A stretch of DNA of 64,000 bases from Caulobacter sp. CCUG 60055 (GCF_022750545.1 NZ_PUIC01000008.1:124001-188000), one strand, 5' to 3'. Positions 35,352 to 44,333 are shown, counted from the stretch's first letter. A program made the numbers and translations. Notes: generated by a model not told the origin, from the sequence alone.

Positions 35352-36890
35352 TCAGACGATGCGCGCGTCCGTCTTTCCCCAGTAGGCGTCGCGGATGAGC
35401 CGCTTGTACAGCTTGCCGGTGGGATGGCGCGGCAATTCCGGCATGAAGTCGATCCGTCGCGGGATCTTGACGTGGCTGAGGTTGGCGCGGGCGAAGGCCA
35501 GCAACTCGGCCGCCAGCGGTTCGCCCGCGTCGCGCCAGTCGAGCGGCTGGATCACCGCCACCACTTCTTCGCCCATCTCCTCGTTCGGCGCGCCGACCAC
35601 GGCCGCGTCGGCGACCTTGGGGTGGGTGACCAGCAGGTTCTCGACCTCCTGCGGATAGATGTTCACCCCGCCCGAGATGATCATGAAGCTCTTGCGGTCG
35701 GTCAGATAAAGGAAGCCTTCCTCGTCCATCCAGCCGACGTCGCCCAGGGTGGTCCAGCCGTGCCTGTTGTAGCTCTCGGCGGTCTTCTCCGGGGCGTTGT
35801 GATAGTTCACCGGCGGGCCGCCCTCGAAGTAGACGGTCCCTTCCGTGCGCGCCGCCACCGGGTCGCCCGCCTCGTCGCAGATGCGCAAGGTCCCCAGCAC
35901 CGCCCGGCCGACCGAGCCGCGATGGCTCAGCCAGTCCTCGGAATTGATGTAGCAGAAGCCGTTGCCCTCGGTGCCGGCGTAGTATTCGTGCAGCACCGGC
36001 CCCCACCAGTCGATCATCTGCGCCTTGACCGGGGGCGGGCAGGGGGCGGCGGCGTGCACCGCCGAGCGCATGGACGAGACATCGTACCTGGCGCGCACCG
36101 CCTCGGGCAGCTTCAGCATCCGCACGAAGTGGGTCGGCACGAACTGGCCTGCGTCGCAGCGATGCTTCTCGATCAGGGCCAGGGCGGTCTCGGGGTCGAA
36201 CCGCTCCATGACCACCACCGTGCCGCCGATCCTCTGGACGGTCATGCACCAGCGCAGGGGCGCGGCGTGATAGAGCGGCGCCGGCGACAGGTAGACGCTG
36301 TCCTCGCTGAAGCCGAACAGCGACTGGACCATCATCTGCAGGGCGTTCGGCGCGTCGATCGGCCCGCCGGTCAGCGGCGGCTTGACGCCCTTGGGCCGCC
36401 CGGTGGTGCCGGAGGAATAGAGCATGTCGGAACCGGCCGTCTCGTCGGCGATCGGCGTGATCGGCTGGCTCCTCAACGCCTCTTCCAGGCTGGCGTAGGG
36501 CGTGGCCGCCCCGCCGACCATGTAGAGCTTCACGCCCGGGACCAGGGGCGCCAGTTCGTTCGCCAGCGGCGCCAGGGCGGCCGAGGTGATCAGGACCTGG
36601 GCCCCGCAATCCTCGACGATGTAAGCGACCTCGGCCGCCGTCAGCTTGGACGAGATACAGGTGTAGTAGAGCCCGGCCCGCTGGGCCGCCCAGGCGATCT
36701 CGAAGTAGCGGGGATTGTTCTCCATCATCAGGGCGACGACGTCGCCTGGCCGCAGGCCCAGCGAGCGGAAGAAGTGCGCGCCCTGGTTCGATCGCTCGTC
36801 GAGCTGGCGATAGGTCACCGTCTCGCCGGAGCCGGCCATCACATAGGCGGCGCGGTCGGGTCTGGTCCTGGCGTGTACGGACGGATGCAT
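35352..36890 (-). CDS. acyl-CoA synthetase (AMP-forming)
   Basis: 512 residues, adenylate-forming family. Motifs: SSGTTGRPKGVKPPL (AMP loop), YAGTEGNGFCYINSEDW (A5), TLGDVGWMDEEGFLYLTDRKSFMIISGGVNIYPQEVE (A7-A8) and PTGKLYKRLIRD with the catalytic Lys. ATG 36890 has GGGAGG just upstream; the longer in-frame start at 37058 is rejected for that reason. It probably activates a medium or long fatty acid or an aromatic acid. The specificity is not readable. Confidence 0.92.
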   Translation of the reverse strand: MHPSVHARTRPDRAAYVMAGSGETVTYRQLDERSNQGAHFFRSLGLRPGDVVALMMENNPRYFEIAWAAQRAGLYYTCISSKLTAAEVAYIVEDCGAQVLITSAALAPLANELAPLVPGVKLYMVGGAATPYASLEEALRSQPITPIADETAGSDMLYSSGTTGRPKGVKPPLTGGPIDAPNALQMMVQSLFGFSEDSVYLSPAPLYHAAPLRWCMTVQRIGGTVVVMERFDPETALALIEKHRCDAGQFVPTHFVRMLKLPEAVRARYDVSSMRSAVHAAAPCPPPVKAQMIDWWGPVLHEYYAGTEGNGFCYINSEDWLSHRGSVGRAVLGTLRICDEAGDPVAARTEGTVYFEGGPPVNYHNAPEKTAESYNRHGWTTLGDVGWMDEEGFLYLTDRKSFMIISGGVNIYPQEVENLLVTHPKVADAAVVGAPNEEMGEEVVAVIQPLDWRDAGEPLAAELLAFARANLSHVKIPRRIDFMPELPRHPTGKLYKRLIRDAYWGKTDARIV

Positions 36891-37069
36891 GGGGCCTCCC
36901 GGCGCTGGCGTCTCCCGTGGCGGGCGCCTCTCGCGGGCGTCTCGCCATCCTGGAGCGATAGAAGCCCAGCCCATGGCGCCGCTCAAGGGCGCCGTCGGGG
37001 AAGCTGACGCCACGTCGTGGACCGCCTGCGCCGTTCGTGCCAGCTTGGGTCGGCACAAGGGGGAGGCGC

Positions 37070-37987
37070 ATGGCCGGCAGCCAGGATTTCGCGATCGATC
37101 CGCGCAACGAGACGGCGCTGATCTGGTTGAACGGCGCGCTCACGCCGCGCGCCGAAGCCAGGGTGTCGGTGTTCGACGCCGGCTTCGTGCTGGGCGACGG
37201 CGTCTGGGAGGGGCTGCGCCTGCATAAGGGGGCGCTGCTGTTCCTCGACGCCCATCTCGACCGGCTGTTCGCCGGCGCGCGGGCCATCGGCCTCGACTTC
37301 GGCATGACGCGCGGCCAGGTGGTCGAGGCCCTGGAGGTCGTGCTGGCGGCCAACGGCATGACCGACGGCGTCCATCTGCGCCTGATGGTCACGCGCGGCG
37401 AGAAGGCGGCGGCCAACCAGGACCCGCGCAACTGGCTGGGCCGTCCGACCGTGGTGATCGTCGCCGAATGGAAGACGCCCAGTCCGGCCATCGTCACGCG
37501 CGGCCTGTCGCTCGCCACGGTGTCGATCCGCTGCACCCCGGCGCACATGTTCGACATGCGGCTGAACTCGCACAGCCGGCTGAACCTGATCCTGGCCCTG
37601 CGCGAGGCGATCGCCGCCGGGGCCGACGAGGCGCTGATGCTCGACCCCTCCGGCCTGGTGGCCAGTTGCAACGCCACCAACTTCTTCTGGGTCCGCGAAG
37701 GCGAGGTCCGCACCTCGTCCGGCGAGTTCTGCTTCAACGGCGTCACCCGGGCCAACGTCATCGCCCTCTGCCGCGAGCACGGCGTGCCGTTGCAGGTGGG
37801 CGACTTCGCCGTCGAGGACGCCCGCGCCGCCGACGAGGCCTTCGTCACCGGCACCTTCGGCGGCCTGACGCCGGTGCGCGAGATCGACGGCCGCGCCCTG
37901 CCGCTGGCGCTTCCGGGGCCGACGACGGCGCGGCTGCGCGCGCTCTACGAGGCGCTCAAGGACGCCCAGGCCGCGCGGGGAGGATGA
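37070..37987 (+). CDS. class IV aminotransferase-like protein lacking the PLP lysine
   Basis: 305 residues with the fold-type IV aminotransferase/lyase pattern: LNGALTPRAEARVSVFDAGFVLGDGVWEGLR, later DEALMLDPSGLVASCNATNFFWV, then FNGVTRANVIALCREHGV and DEAFVTGTFGGLTPVREIDGR. In catalytic members a Lys that binds PLP sits about 14 residues before the helix-ending Glu-Ala. Here that region reads DMRLNSHSRLNLILALREA and has no Lys. It may be a non-catalytic or altered family. Start chosen by GGGAGG before ATG 37070. Overlaps the sulfotransferase-like gene by four bases. Confidence 0.85.
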   Translation: MAGSQDFAIDPRNETALIWLNGALTPRAEARVSVFDAGFVLGDGVWEGLRLHKGALLFLDAHLDRLFAGARAIGLDFGMTRGQVVEALEVVLAANGMTDGVHLRLMVTRGEKAAANQDPRNWLGRPTVVIVAEWKTPSPAIVTRGLSLATVSIRCTPAHMFDMRLNSHSRLNLILALREAIAAGADEALMLDPSGLVASCNATNFFWVREGEVRTSSGEFCFNGVTRANVIALCREHGVPLQVGDFAVEDARAADEAFVTGTFGGLTPVREIDGRALPLALPGPTTARLRALYEALKDAQAARGG

Positions 37988-38727
37988 CCATGGAAGAGCC
38001 GATCCGCATCGCCATGTGGTCGGGGCCGCGCAATGTCTCGACGGCGATGATGCGCGCCTTCGAGAACCGCCCCGACGCCACGGTGGTCGACGAGCCGTTC
38101 TACGCCGCCTACCTGGCCGAGACCGGGCTCGACCATCCGATGCGCGAGGCGGTGCTGGAGAGCCAGCCGACCGACTGGCGGGCGGTGGCCCTGACGCTGA
38201 CCGGTCCCGTCCCCGGCGGGCGGGCGATCCAGTATCAGAAGCACATGACCCACCACATGCTGCCCGGCTTCGGCCTCGGCTGGACGGCGGCGCTGCGCAA
38301 CGCCTTCCTGATCCGAGCGCCGGAGGCGGTGCTGGCTTCCTACGCCGCCAAGCGCGACGATCCGACCCTGGCCGACATCGGGCTCGAACGGCAGGTCGAG
38401 CTGTTCGACCGCGAGTGCCAGCGCCTGGGCGCCGCCCCGCCGGTGGTCGACGGCGGCGACGTGCTGGCCGACCCTCGCGGGACCCTTTCGGCGCTGTGCG
38501 CGGCCCTGGGCGTCCCGTTCAGCGAGCGGATGCTGGCCTGGCCCGCGGGGCGTCGCGACACCGACGGGGTATGGGCGCCGGCCTGGTACGACGCCGTCGA
38601 ACGGTCGACCGGCTTCTCGCCATCGCCGTCGGAGGCGCGGGCTGAACTGCGCGAGGACCTCAAGCCGGTCGCCGACGCCGCCCGCCCGCTCTACGAGCGG
38701 CTCGCGGCGTTCCGCCTGCGGGCCTGA
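37984..38727 (+). CDS. sulfotransferase-like P-loop protein
   Basis: 247 residues. N-terminal IRIAMWSGPRNVSTAMMRAFE is a sulfotransferase-type phosphate-binding loop (PRNVSTAMM in place of PRSGTT). Then VVDEPFYAAYL, the KHMTHHMLPGF block and FLIRAPEAVLASYAAKRDDP, which corresponds to the second PAPS-contact region. It begins at ATG 37984, overlapping the aminotransferase-like stop (ATGA), so the two are translationally coupled. The acceptor is unknown. From memory, plants encode fused proteins combining similar sulfotransferase-like and class IV aminotransferase-like parts; that should be checked. Confidence 0.8.
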   Translation: MTMEEPIRIAMWSGPRNVSTAMMRAFENRPDATVVDEPFYAAYLAETGLDHPMREAVLESQPTDWRAVALTLTGPVPGGRAIQYQKHMTHHMLPGFGLGWTAALRNAFLIRAPEAVLASYAAKRDDPTLADIGLERQVELFDRECQRLGAAPPVVDGGDVLADPRGTLSALCAALGVPFSERMLAWPAGRRDTDGVWAPAWYDAVERSTGFSPSPSEARAELREDLKPVADAARPLYERLAAFRLRA

Positions 38728-38749
38728 CCGGGGCGGAACGCCGGGACGG

Positions 38750-40426
38750 CTATTCGGCCGCCAGCCGCGCGGCCGGAGCCTTGCCCAGGATCATGTCGGC
38801 GGCCTTTTCGGCGATCATGATGGTCGGGGCGTTGGTGTTGCCCGACACCAGGCGCGGCATGATCGAGGCGTCGACCACCCGCAGGCCCTCGACGCCGTGG
38901 ACGCGAAGCTGCGGGTCGACCACGGCCTGGGGGCCATGGCCCATCTGGCAGGTGCCGACCGGGTGGTAGATGGTCGAGCCCGCGCCGCGGGCGTAGTCCA
39001 GCAGGGTCTGGTCGCTGGCGAAGGCCGGGCCCGGGTCCATCTCGTGGTCGACATAGCGGGCCAGCGCCGGCTGTTCGGCGATCTTGCGGCCCCACTTCAG
39101 CGAGGCCACCGCCACCTCCTGGTCGAGCGGGTCGGACAGGTAGTTGGCGAAGATCGACGGGTAGACCGACGGATCGGGCGATTTGATACGGATGTGGCCC
39201 CGGCTTTCCGGCCGCACCTGGCAGGGCGCGATGGTCAGGCCGGGCAGGGCCTCCAGCTCCATCTTCTGTTCGTTGACCAGTTTGTCGACGTCCATGGTCG
39301 CCGGCAGGATGTGGAACTGGATGTCGGGCGAGACGAGGTCCGGCCGCGACTTGCAGAACACGGCGATGTGCGCCGCCGACAGGGTGAGCAGGCCCTTGCG
39401 CTGGAACAGGAACTTCAGCGTCTCGCCCAGGAAGCGGCCGCCCTTGGTCAGTTCGTTGACCGAGACCACGCCCGCCTTCAGGCGATAGCGCATCGAGATG
39501 ACGTAGTGGTCCTGCAGGTTCTCGCCGACGCCGGGCAGGTCGGCGACCACCTCGATCCCGTGCTCGCGCAGGAGGTCGCCGGGGCCGACGCCGGACAGTT
39601 GCAGCAGTTGCGGCGAGTTGATCGCGCCGCCGGCCAGTATGACCTCGGCCCGGGCCCGCGCCGTGTGCTTGACGCCGCCCTTGCTGTACTCGACGCCGAC
39701 GGCGCGCTTGCCCTCGAACAGGACGCGGCCGGCCAGGGCGCCCGTCTCGACCCGCAGGTTGGGCCGGCCCATGGCCGGGTGCAGATAGGCCACCGCCGCC
39801 GAACACCGCTGGCCGTTCTTGACCGTCAATTGATAGTAGGTCGCGCCTTCCTGCTGCTCACCGTTGACGTCGTCGTTGCGGGGGATGCCCGCCTCGGCGC
39901 AGGCCTCGACCACGGCGTCGGACACCGGGTGGGTGGTGGTGACGTCGGAGACGTTCAGCGGGCCGCCGGCGGCGTGCCAGTCGCCGACGCCGCGTCGCTC
40001 CTGGTTCTCCGAGCGGCGGAAATAGGGATAGACGTCGTCCCAGCCCCACCCCTCGCAGCCCAGCTGGCGCCAGCCGTCATAGTCGGCGTGCTGGCCGCGG
40101 ATATAGAGCAGGCCGTTGATCGAGGACGAGCCGCCCAGCACCTTGCCGCGCGGCCACACGTGCTGGCGCCCGCCCGTGCCCGGGTCGGGCTCGGTGGTGT
40201 AGAGCCAGTTGACCTTGGGGTCCTTGAGGGTCTGCGAATAGCCGACCGGCACGTGGATCATCAGGTTCGACATGAACTGCGAGGGGTTCTTGGTCGGGCG
40301 GTCGTCGCCGCCGGCCTCCAGCAGCAGTACGGTCGTCCGCCCGTCGGCGGTCAGGCGGTCGGCCAGCACGCAGCCGGCCGAGCCGGCGCCGACGATGATG
40401 TAGTCGGCCTCGATCGACCCGTTCAT
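38750..40426 (-). CDS. GMC family FAD oxidoreductase (choline/alcohol dehydrogenase type)
   Basis: 558 residues. N-terminal FAD motif YIIVGAGSAGCVLADRL, the GMC signature 1 PRGKVLGGSSSINGLLYIRG, signature 2 AGGAINSPQLLQLSGVGP, and the C-terminal catalytic His in IYHPVGTCQMG with the NTNAPTIMIAEKAADMI Asn region. This is the choline-dehydrogenase/alcohol-oxidase branch. The substrate could be an alcohol or glucoside; no betaine genes are nearby, so betA is not assigned. A GGGAGG ribosome binding site precedes ATG 40426. Convergent with the sulfotransferase-like gene. Confidence 0.92.
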   Translation of the reverse strand: MNGSIEADYIIVGAGSAGCVLADRLTADGRTTVLLLEAGGDDRPTKNPSQFMSNLMIHVPVGYSQTLKDPKVNWLYTTEPDPGTGGRQHVWPRGKVLGGSSSINGLLYIRGQHADYDGWRQLGCEGWGWDDVYPYFRRSENQERRGVGDWHAAGGPLNVSDVTTTHPVSDAVVEACAEAGIPRNDDVNGEQQEGATYYQLTVKNGQRCSAAVAYLHPAMGRPNLRVETGALAGRVLFEGKRAVGVEYSKGGVKHTARARAEVILAGGAINSPQLLQLSGVGPGDLLREHGIEVVADLPGVGENLQDHYVISMRYRLKAGVVSVNELTKGGRFLGETLKFLFQRKGLLTLSAAHIAVFCKSRPDLVSPDIQFHILPATMDVDKLVNEQKMELEALPGLTIAPCQVRPESRGHIRIKSPDPSVYPSIFANYLSDPLDQEVAVASLKWGRKIAEQPALARYVDHEMDPGPAFASDQTLLDYARGAGSTIYHPVGTCQMGHGPQAVVDPQLRVHGVEGLRVVDASIMPRLVSGNTNAPTIMIAEKAADMILGKAPAARLAAE

Positions 40427-40573
40427 TCCATCCTCCCAGATTACGCGTTCGTCGCGCTTATCAATGTTCAGTCGGATAGTGGACCGAAGCGGCCGGCCTT
40501 GGAAGGCGCTCTTGACGGCCGTGGCGTCAGGCGGGTTTCATACGGGCGTTTAAGCCCCGGAGGGAGCCCCGCG

Positions 40574-41461
40574 ATGGCCGCGCCGACATTCGAGACCCTG
40601 CTCTATGACGTCGAGGACGGGATCGCCACGATCACCCTCAACCGTCCCGACCGGATGAACGCCTTCACCAGCGGCATGATGCTCGACCTCATCGCCGCCT
40701 TCAACGCCACCGACGCCGACGACGCGGTCAAGGCGGTGATCGTCACCGGGGCGGGCAGGGCGTTCTGCGCGGGGGCCGACCTGGGCCAGGCCGGCGGCGA
40801 CACCTTCAACTACGCCCAGCGCGGCGACGGCGCCCGCGAGGAAGCCAAGGTCGGCGGCGTCTACCGCGACGGCGGCGGGCGCGTCGCCCTGCGCATCTTC
40901 GACAGCCTGAAGCCGGTGATCGCCGCGGTGAACGGGGCGGCTGTCGGCGTCGGCGTCACCATGCAGCTGCCGATGGACATCCGCATCGCCTCGACCGACG
41001 CCAAGTTCGGCTTCGTCTTCGCGCGGCGGGGCATCACGCCGGAGGCGGCTTCGTCCTGGTTCCTGCCGCGGCTGGTCGGGGTGTCGACCGCCCTGGAGTG
41101 GAGCTACACCGGCAAGGTGTTCCCGGCCGCCGAGGCCCAGGAACGGGGACTGGTCCGCTCGGTGCACGCCCCCGACGAACTGCTGCGGGCCGCGCAGGCC
41201 ATCTGCCGCGAGATCATCGACAACACCGCGCCGGTGTCGATCGCCCTGACCCGCCAGATGATGTGGCGCAACCTCGGGGCGGCGCACCCCATGGACGCCC
41301 ACAGGGTCGACAGCCGGGCCATCCAGTCCCGCGGGGCGTCCGGCGACGCCAAGGAGGGGGTCGGCGCCTTCCTGGAGAAGCGGCCGCCCGCCTATCCGAA
41401 CCGGGTGTCGGCGGACCTGCCGGACATCTGGCCGGAATGGAGCCCGCCGGAATTCCGATAA
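40574..41461 (+). CDS. enoyl-CoA hydratase/isomerase family protein
   Basis: 295 residues. Crotonase signature ITLNRPDRMNAFTSGM, the oxyanion-hole loops (GAGRAFCAGADLGQAGGD and VNGAAVGVGVTMQLPMDIRIAS), and the PEAASSWFLPRLVG helix where the catalytic Glu sits. ATG 40574 follows GGAGGGAG. It probably acts in beta-oxidation or the breakdown of a branched acid. Two inverted repeats follow the stop. Confidence 0.92.
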   Translation: MAAPTFETLLYDVEDGIATITLNRPDRMNAFTSGMMLDLIAAFNATDADDAVKAVIVTGAGRAFCAGADLGQAGGDTFNYAQRGDGAREEAKVGGVYRDGGGRVALRIFDSLKPVIAAVNGAAVGVGVTMQLPMDIRIASTDAKFGFVFARRGITPEAASSWFLPRLVGVSTALEWSYTGKVFPAAEAQERGLVRSVHAPDELLRAAQAICREIIDNTAPVSIALTRQMMWRNLGAAHPMDAHRVDSRAIQSRGASGDAKEGVGAFLEKRPPAYPNRVSADLPDIWPEWSPPEFR

Positions 41462-41497
41462 GTCTTCGCGTTCTCTGAAACAGTAATCGTGACGCTC

Positions 41498-41531
41498 TCG
41501 CGCGCAGGTGTGAATTGCCTCCTGCGCGCGA
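41498..41531 (+). promoter_or_regulatory. long inverted repeat between crotonase and DoxX-like genes
   Basis: Perfect 11-bp arms TCGCGCGCAGG (41498-41508) and CCTGCGCGCGA (41521-41531), spacer 12. No T-run follows, so it is a doubtful terminator; it could be an RNA stem in the leader of the next gene. Confidence 0.5.
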
Positions 41532-41553
41532 TGTGTCATGCTCGGTCCCGTCA

Positions 41554-41574
41554 GGAGGTCCGTCAGAGACCTCC
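41554..41574 (+). promoter_or_regulatory. hairpin immediately upstream of a ribosome binding site
   Basis: Perfect 7-bp stem GGAGGTC (41554-41560) with GACCTCC (41568-41574), loop 7. The true ribosome binding site AGGAGG follows at 41575-41580. The CCTCC arm is complementary to both GGAGG elements, so competing pairings could tune translation of the 41588 gene. Confidence 0.45.
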
Positions 41575-41587
41575 AGGAGGATTCGAC

Positions 41588-42091
41588 ATGATGGAACGTG
41601 TTGGCAGCTGGACGCTGGCGCTAACTCTGGTCGCCCTTCTGCTTTTTGAGGCGTGGCAGGTATTTTTCTGGCTCAATCCAAATCCGGTGTTCGGCCTGAT
41701 CGCCGCCCGCTCGGGCGTCGGCCTGTTCGAACCGGTGATGCGGTATGTCACGGGCGCGGCCGAAGTGGTCGCGGCCGCGCTGCTGCTCTATCCCCGGACC
41801 CGGTCGCGGGGGGCGATGCTGGCCCTGCTGATCGTCGTCGGGGCGCTGGCCATGCACCTGAGCCCGTGGCTGGGCGTGCAGGTTCCCGACCTGACCCGCA
41901 CCTCGGCGGCGCTCGCCCAGGGCAAGACCGCCATGGAGATCGCCGCCATGAACCTGCCGACGGACAAGGGAGCGATGTTCCTGCTCGCCCTGGCCATCGG
42001 CCTGATCTCGGTGGGCTCCATAGCCATGGAGCGGGCCAAGGTCCACGCCCTGGCGCCCAAGCCCAAGCGGCCGGCCGGGGCCTTCGCCTGA
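41588..42091 (+). CDS. DoxX-like four-helix membrane protein
   Basis: 167 residues. Hydrophobic segments at about 5-28 (WTLALTLVALLLFEAWQVFF), 55-75 (VTGAAEVVAAALLLYP), 80-100 (AMLALLIVVGALAMHL) and 133-155 (GAMFLLALAIGLISVGSIAM) fit a four-helix inner-membrane protein like DoxX or DUF4260-type relatives. No active-site motif is visible. ATG 41588 is preceded by AGGAGG at 41575-41580. The long upstream leader carries two hairpins. Function unknown. Confidence 0.78.
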   Translation: MMERVGSWTLALTLVALLLFEAWQVFFWLNPNPVFGLIAARSGVGLFEPVMRYVTGAAEVVAAALLLYPRTRSRGAMLALLIVVGALAMHLSPWLGVQVPDLTRTSAALAQGKTAMEIAAMNLPTDKGAMFLLALAIGLISVGSIAMERAKVHALAPKPKRPAGAFA

Positions 42092-42228
42092 CGGCGGCCG
42101 GTTCGGCGAACACCCGGGGTTAACCTGGGGTTTGCTATAAGACGGACGGCCCTTACCGGGCCGCCCGTGAACCTGCGCCTTCGCCGGCGCTCCGATGATC
42201 TGCGGCCAGCCGGAAGGGCCTGCCGGAT

Positions 42229-43452
42229 GTGCGTCTCTCCCCGATGACCGAGCTTTCCACTCTCGCCGACCGCGTCCCGCCGGTCTCGCGCGCCAGGGCG
42301 GCGCTGTTCAAGCGGCTGGCCGATCTGGTCTGCCTGCCGGCCAGCCGGGTGAACGTCTTCGAGCGCAGCATCGTCGCCGACCTGCTGATCGAGTTGTTGC
42401 GCGAGGCGACCCCCGACGAGCGTCGCCGGGTGGCGCGGCGGCTGTCGGTGCTCAGCGAACTGCCGGCCATGCTGGCGCGGCTGCTGCTGCGCGACGAGAT
42501 TTCGGTCGCCGCCGCCCTGATCGAGGACTGCCCGGCCCTGCGCGACGTCGACCTGGTCGACTGCGCCCGCATGGGCGCCGCCGAGCACCGGCGGTTGATC
42601 GCCCAGCGTCGGGGGGTGTCGGAAGTGGTCGCCGACGCCCTGATCGAGACCGGCGACCTGTCGGCGCTCGAGGTGCTGCTGCGCAACGACCTCGCGCGCC
42701 TGTCGCCGGCCGGGACGGAGCGGGTGGTCGCCCTGACGCGCGACGCCCCCCGCCTCATCGGCCCCCTGCTGCGCCGTCCCGAGCTGAGGCCTTCGCAGGC
42801 CTATGTGCTGTTCTGGTGGGCCGACGCGGACGCGCGCCGCGCCGTGCTCCAGCGGTTCGCGGTCTCCCGCGAGGTGCTGCAGGACGCGGTGGGCGACATC
42901 TTCGCCATGGCCGCCGCCGAAGGATGGAGCGACCCGCTCTCGCGCAAGGCCTTGCAGTTCATCGAGCGTCGCCAGCGCAATCGCGCGGCGATCGACAAGA
43001 GCCCCTTCGCCAGCCTCGACGACGCGGTGACGGCCGCGGGCCGGGGAATGACGCGCGAGATCGCCGAGGAGATCTCGTATCTGTCGGGGCTCAAGCCGGC
43101 CACGGGCGCCAAGATCATGGCCGACATCGGCGGCGAGCCGCTGGCGGTGCTGTGCAAGGCCGTCGGGTTGCCGCGCGCCGCCTTGCTCGACCTGTGGCGC
43201 GGGCTGCGGCGCCCGGAGGTCGACGCGGCGGGCGCGCCGGCGCCGGCCCTGGCCCGCGTGCTCGAAGTGTTCGACATCATCGCGGTCGACCGGGCCCAGA
43301 CTGTCCTGCGTTATTGGAACTGGTCGCTGTCTTCGGCGCTGACGCCGGCCTTGATCAAGGCGCTTCGGGAAGGCGACGAGGGGGCTGTGGACGAATACTC
43401 GCCGCCGCAGCGGGCGGCTATGCTCGTCATGTCGAGCGATTTCGGCCGCTGA
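42229..43452 (+). CDS. DUF2336 protein 1
   Basis: 407 residues, all-helical and repeat-like. The segment VVADALIETGDLSALEVLLRNDLARLSPAG is the DUF2336 hallmark, matching VADAIVQHGDDATLGVLLRNDRAQLS in the second DUF2336 protein at 56158. Both look like HEAT-type solenoids. The family is common in alphaproteobacteria and has no established biochemistry. GTG 42229 is taken as start because GGAAGG lies upstream; ATG 42244 is possible. No membrane segment. Confidence 0.85.
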   Translation: MRLSPMTELSTLADRVPPVSRARAALFKRLADLVCLPASRVNVFERSIVADLLIELLREATPDERRRVARRLSVLSELPAMLARLLLRDEISVAAALIEDCPALRDVDLVDCARMGAAEHRRLIAQRRGVSEVVADALIETGDLSALEVLLRNDLARLSPAGTERVVALTRDAPRLIGPLLRRPELRPSQAYVLFWWADADARRAVLQRFAVSREVLQDAVGDIFAMAAAEGWSDPLSRKALQFIERRQRNRAAIDKSPFASLDDAVTAAGRGMTREIAEEISYLSGLKPATGAKIMADIGGEPLAVLCKAVGLPRAALLDLWRGLRRPEVDAAGAPAPALARVLEVFDIIAVDRAQTVLRYWNWSLSSALTPALIKALREGDEGAVDEYSPPQRAAMLVMSSDFGR

Positions 43453-43611
43453 GCCTGACTGGGGCGGCGCGAACGCTTCGCGGCTTAGTTGTGTCGTTCC
43501 CTGGGCATGTTGTCGAAAATGTTCGCGAAAGCGCTGTGTTCGCTGAGCGCATCACGTGACTTCTTCATTACAAAGATCAAACTGGGCCGATTTTATTGGG
43601 CCAACACTGTT

Positions 43612-43646
43612 GTTTTCTGTGAAAACCCACTATATGCAGCTATAAT
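43612..43646 (+). promoter_or_regulatory. probable mucR promoter
   Basis: A perfect -10 hexamer TATAAT lies at 43641-43646, unusual in this GC-rich DNA. It is preceded by the small inverted repeat GTTTTC-TGT-GAAAAC (43612-43626). MucR/Ros proteins often bind AT-rich DNA and repress their own genes, so this is a fair candidate for autoregulation. No good -35 is visible. Confidence 0.55.
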
Positions 43647-43705
43647 TCATTCAGAAGAATCGGCGCTGCGCTCGGGGGCGTTGGCGGCGGCAGGCAAAGA
43701 AGATC

Positions 43706-44125
43706 ATGGACGACAAATCCGAAATCATCGAGATGACTGCGGACATCGTGTCCGCCTATGTGGGCAACAACTCTGTGGTGGCGGGCGATCTTCCTGCCCT
43801 GATCCAGAGCGTTCACCGTGCGCTCTCCACGGTGTCCGGCGCGCCCGAGGCCGTTGAAGTCGCGCCGAAGGAACCGGCGGTTCCGGTGAAGCGCTCGATC
43901 ACGCCGGACTATCTGATCTGCTTGGAGGACGGCCGCAAGTTCAAGTCGCTCAAGCGGCACCTGCGCACCAAGTACAATATGAGTCCTGAAGACTACCGGG
44001 CCAAGTGGGCGCTGCCCAAGGACTACCCGATGGTCGCGCCGAACTATGCTCGCGCCCGGTCTGACCTGGCCAAGCAGATGGGCCTGGGCCAGGGCGGCCG
44101 TCAGGCGACCAAGAAGGCGCGCTGA
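43706..44125 (+). CDS. MucR/Ros family transcriptional regulator, zinc ligands incomplete
   Basis: 139 residues. The Ros/MucR DNA-binding fold is clear: SITPDYLICLEDGRKFKSLKRHLRTKYNMSPEDYRAKWALPKDYPMVAPNYARARSDLAKQMG. In Agrobacterium Ros the zinc is held by two Cys and two His. Here Cys72 and His85 remain, but the second Cys is Asp75 and the second His is Tyr90, so zinc binding is probably lost, as in some zinc-independent homologues. MucR proteins act as global heterochromatin-like regulators of AT-rich promoters. The preceding 250 bp is AT-richer than its surroundings. Confidence 0.92.
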   Translation: MDDKSEIIEMTADIVSAYVGNNSVVAGDLPALIQSVHRALSTVSGAPEAVEVAPKEPAVPVKRSITPDYLICLEDGRKFKSLKRHLRTKYNMSPEDYRAKWALPKDYPMVAPNYARARSDLAKQMGLGQGGRQATKKAR

Positions 44126-44155
44126 TCCCATCCGCATCGCATCGCTGCGAAGCCG

Positions 44156-44190
44156 CGACGCCCGCTGTCTCCGGACGGCGGGCGTCGTCG
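44156..44190 (+). terminator. hairpin after mucR
   Basis: Long stem CGACGCCCGC...GCGGGCGTCG (44156-44165 with 44178-44187), extended inward by GTC-TCCG-GAC through a T:G wobble. There is no clear T-run, so termination is likely but not certain. Confidence 0.5.
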
Positions 44191-44333
44191 TATCCGGGTC
44201 CCGACATTTCGTGTCCTGATTGACTCGGCCTACATAATCTTGAGATCGGCCGCGTTTTTCCCCTTGCCAGCGAATCGGCAGTTAAGGGATAGTGAATCAT
44301 CGTGATTCCAAGGGGTTGTTAAGGAATCCGGAG

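Noticed and set aside
38897-40573. Long N-terminal extension of the enoyl-CoA hydratase
   Set aside because: Runs antisense through the GMC oxidoreductase gene; the crotonase domain and ribosome binding site place the start at 40574.
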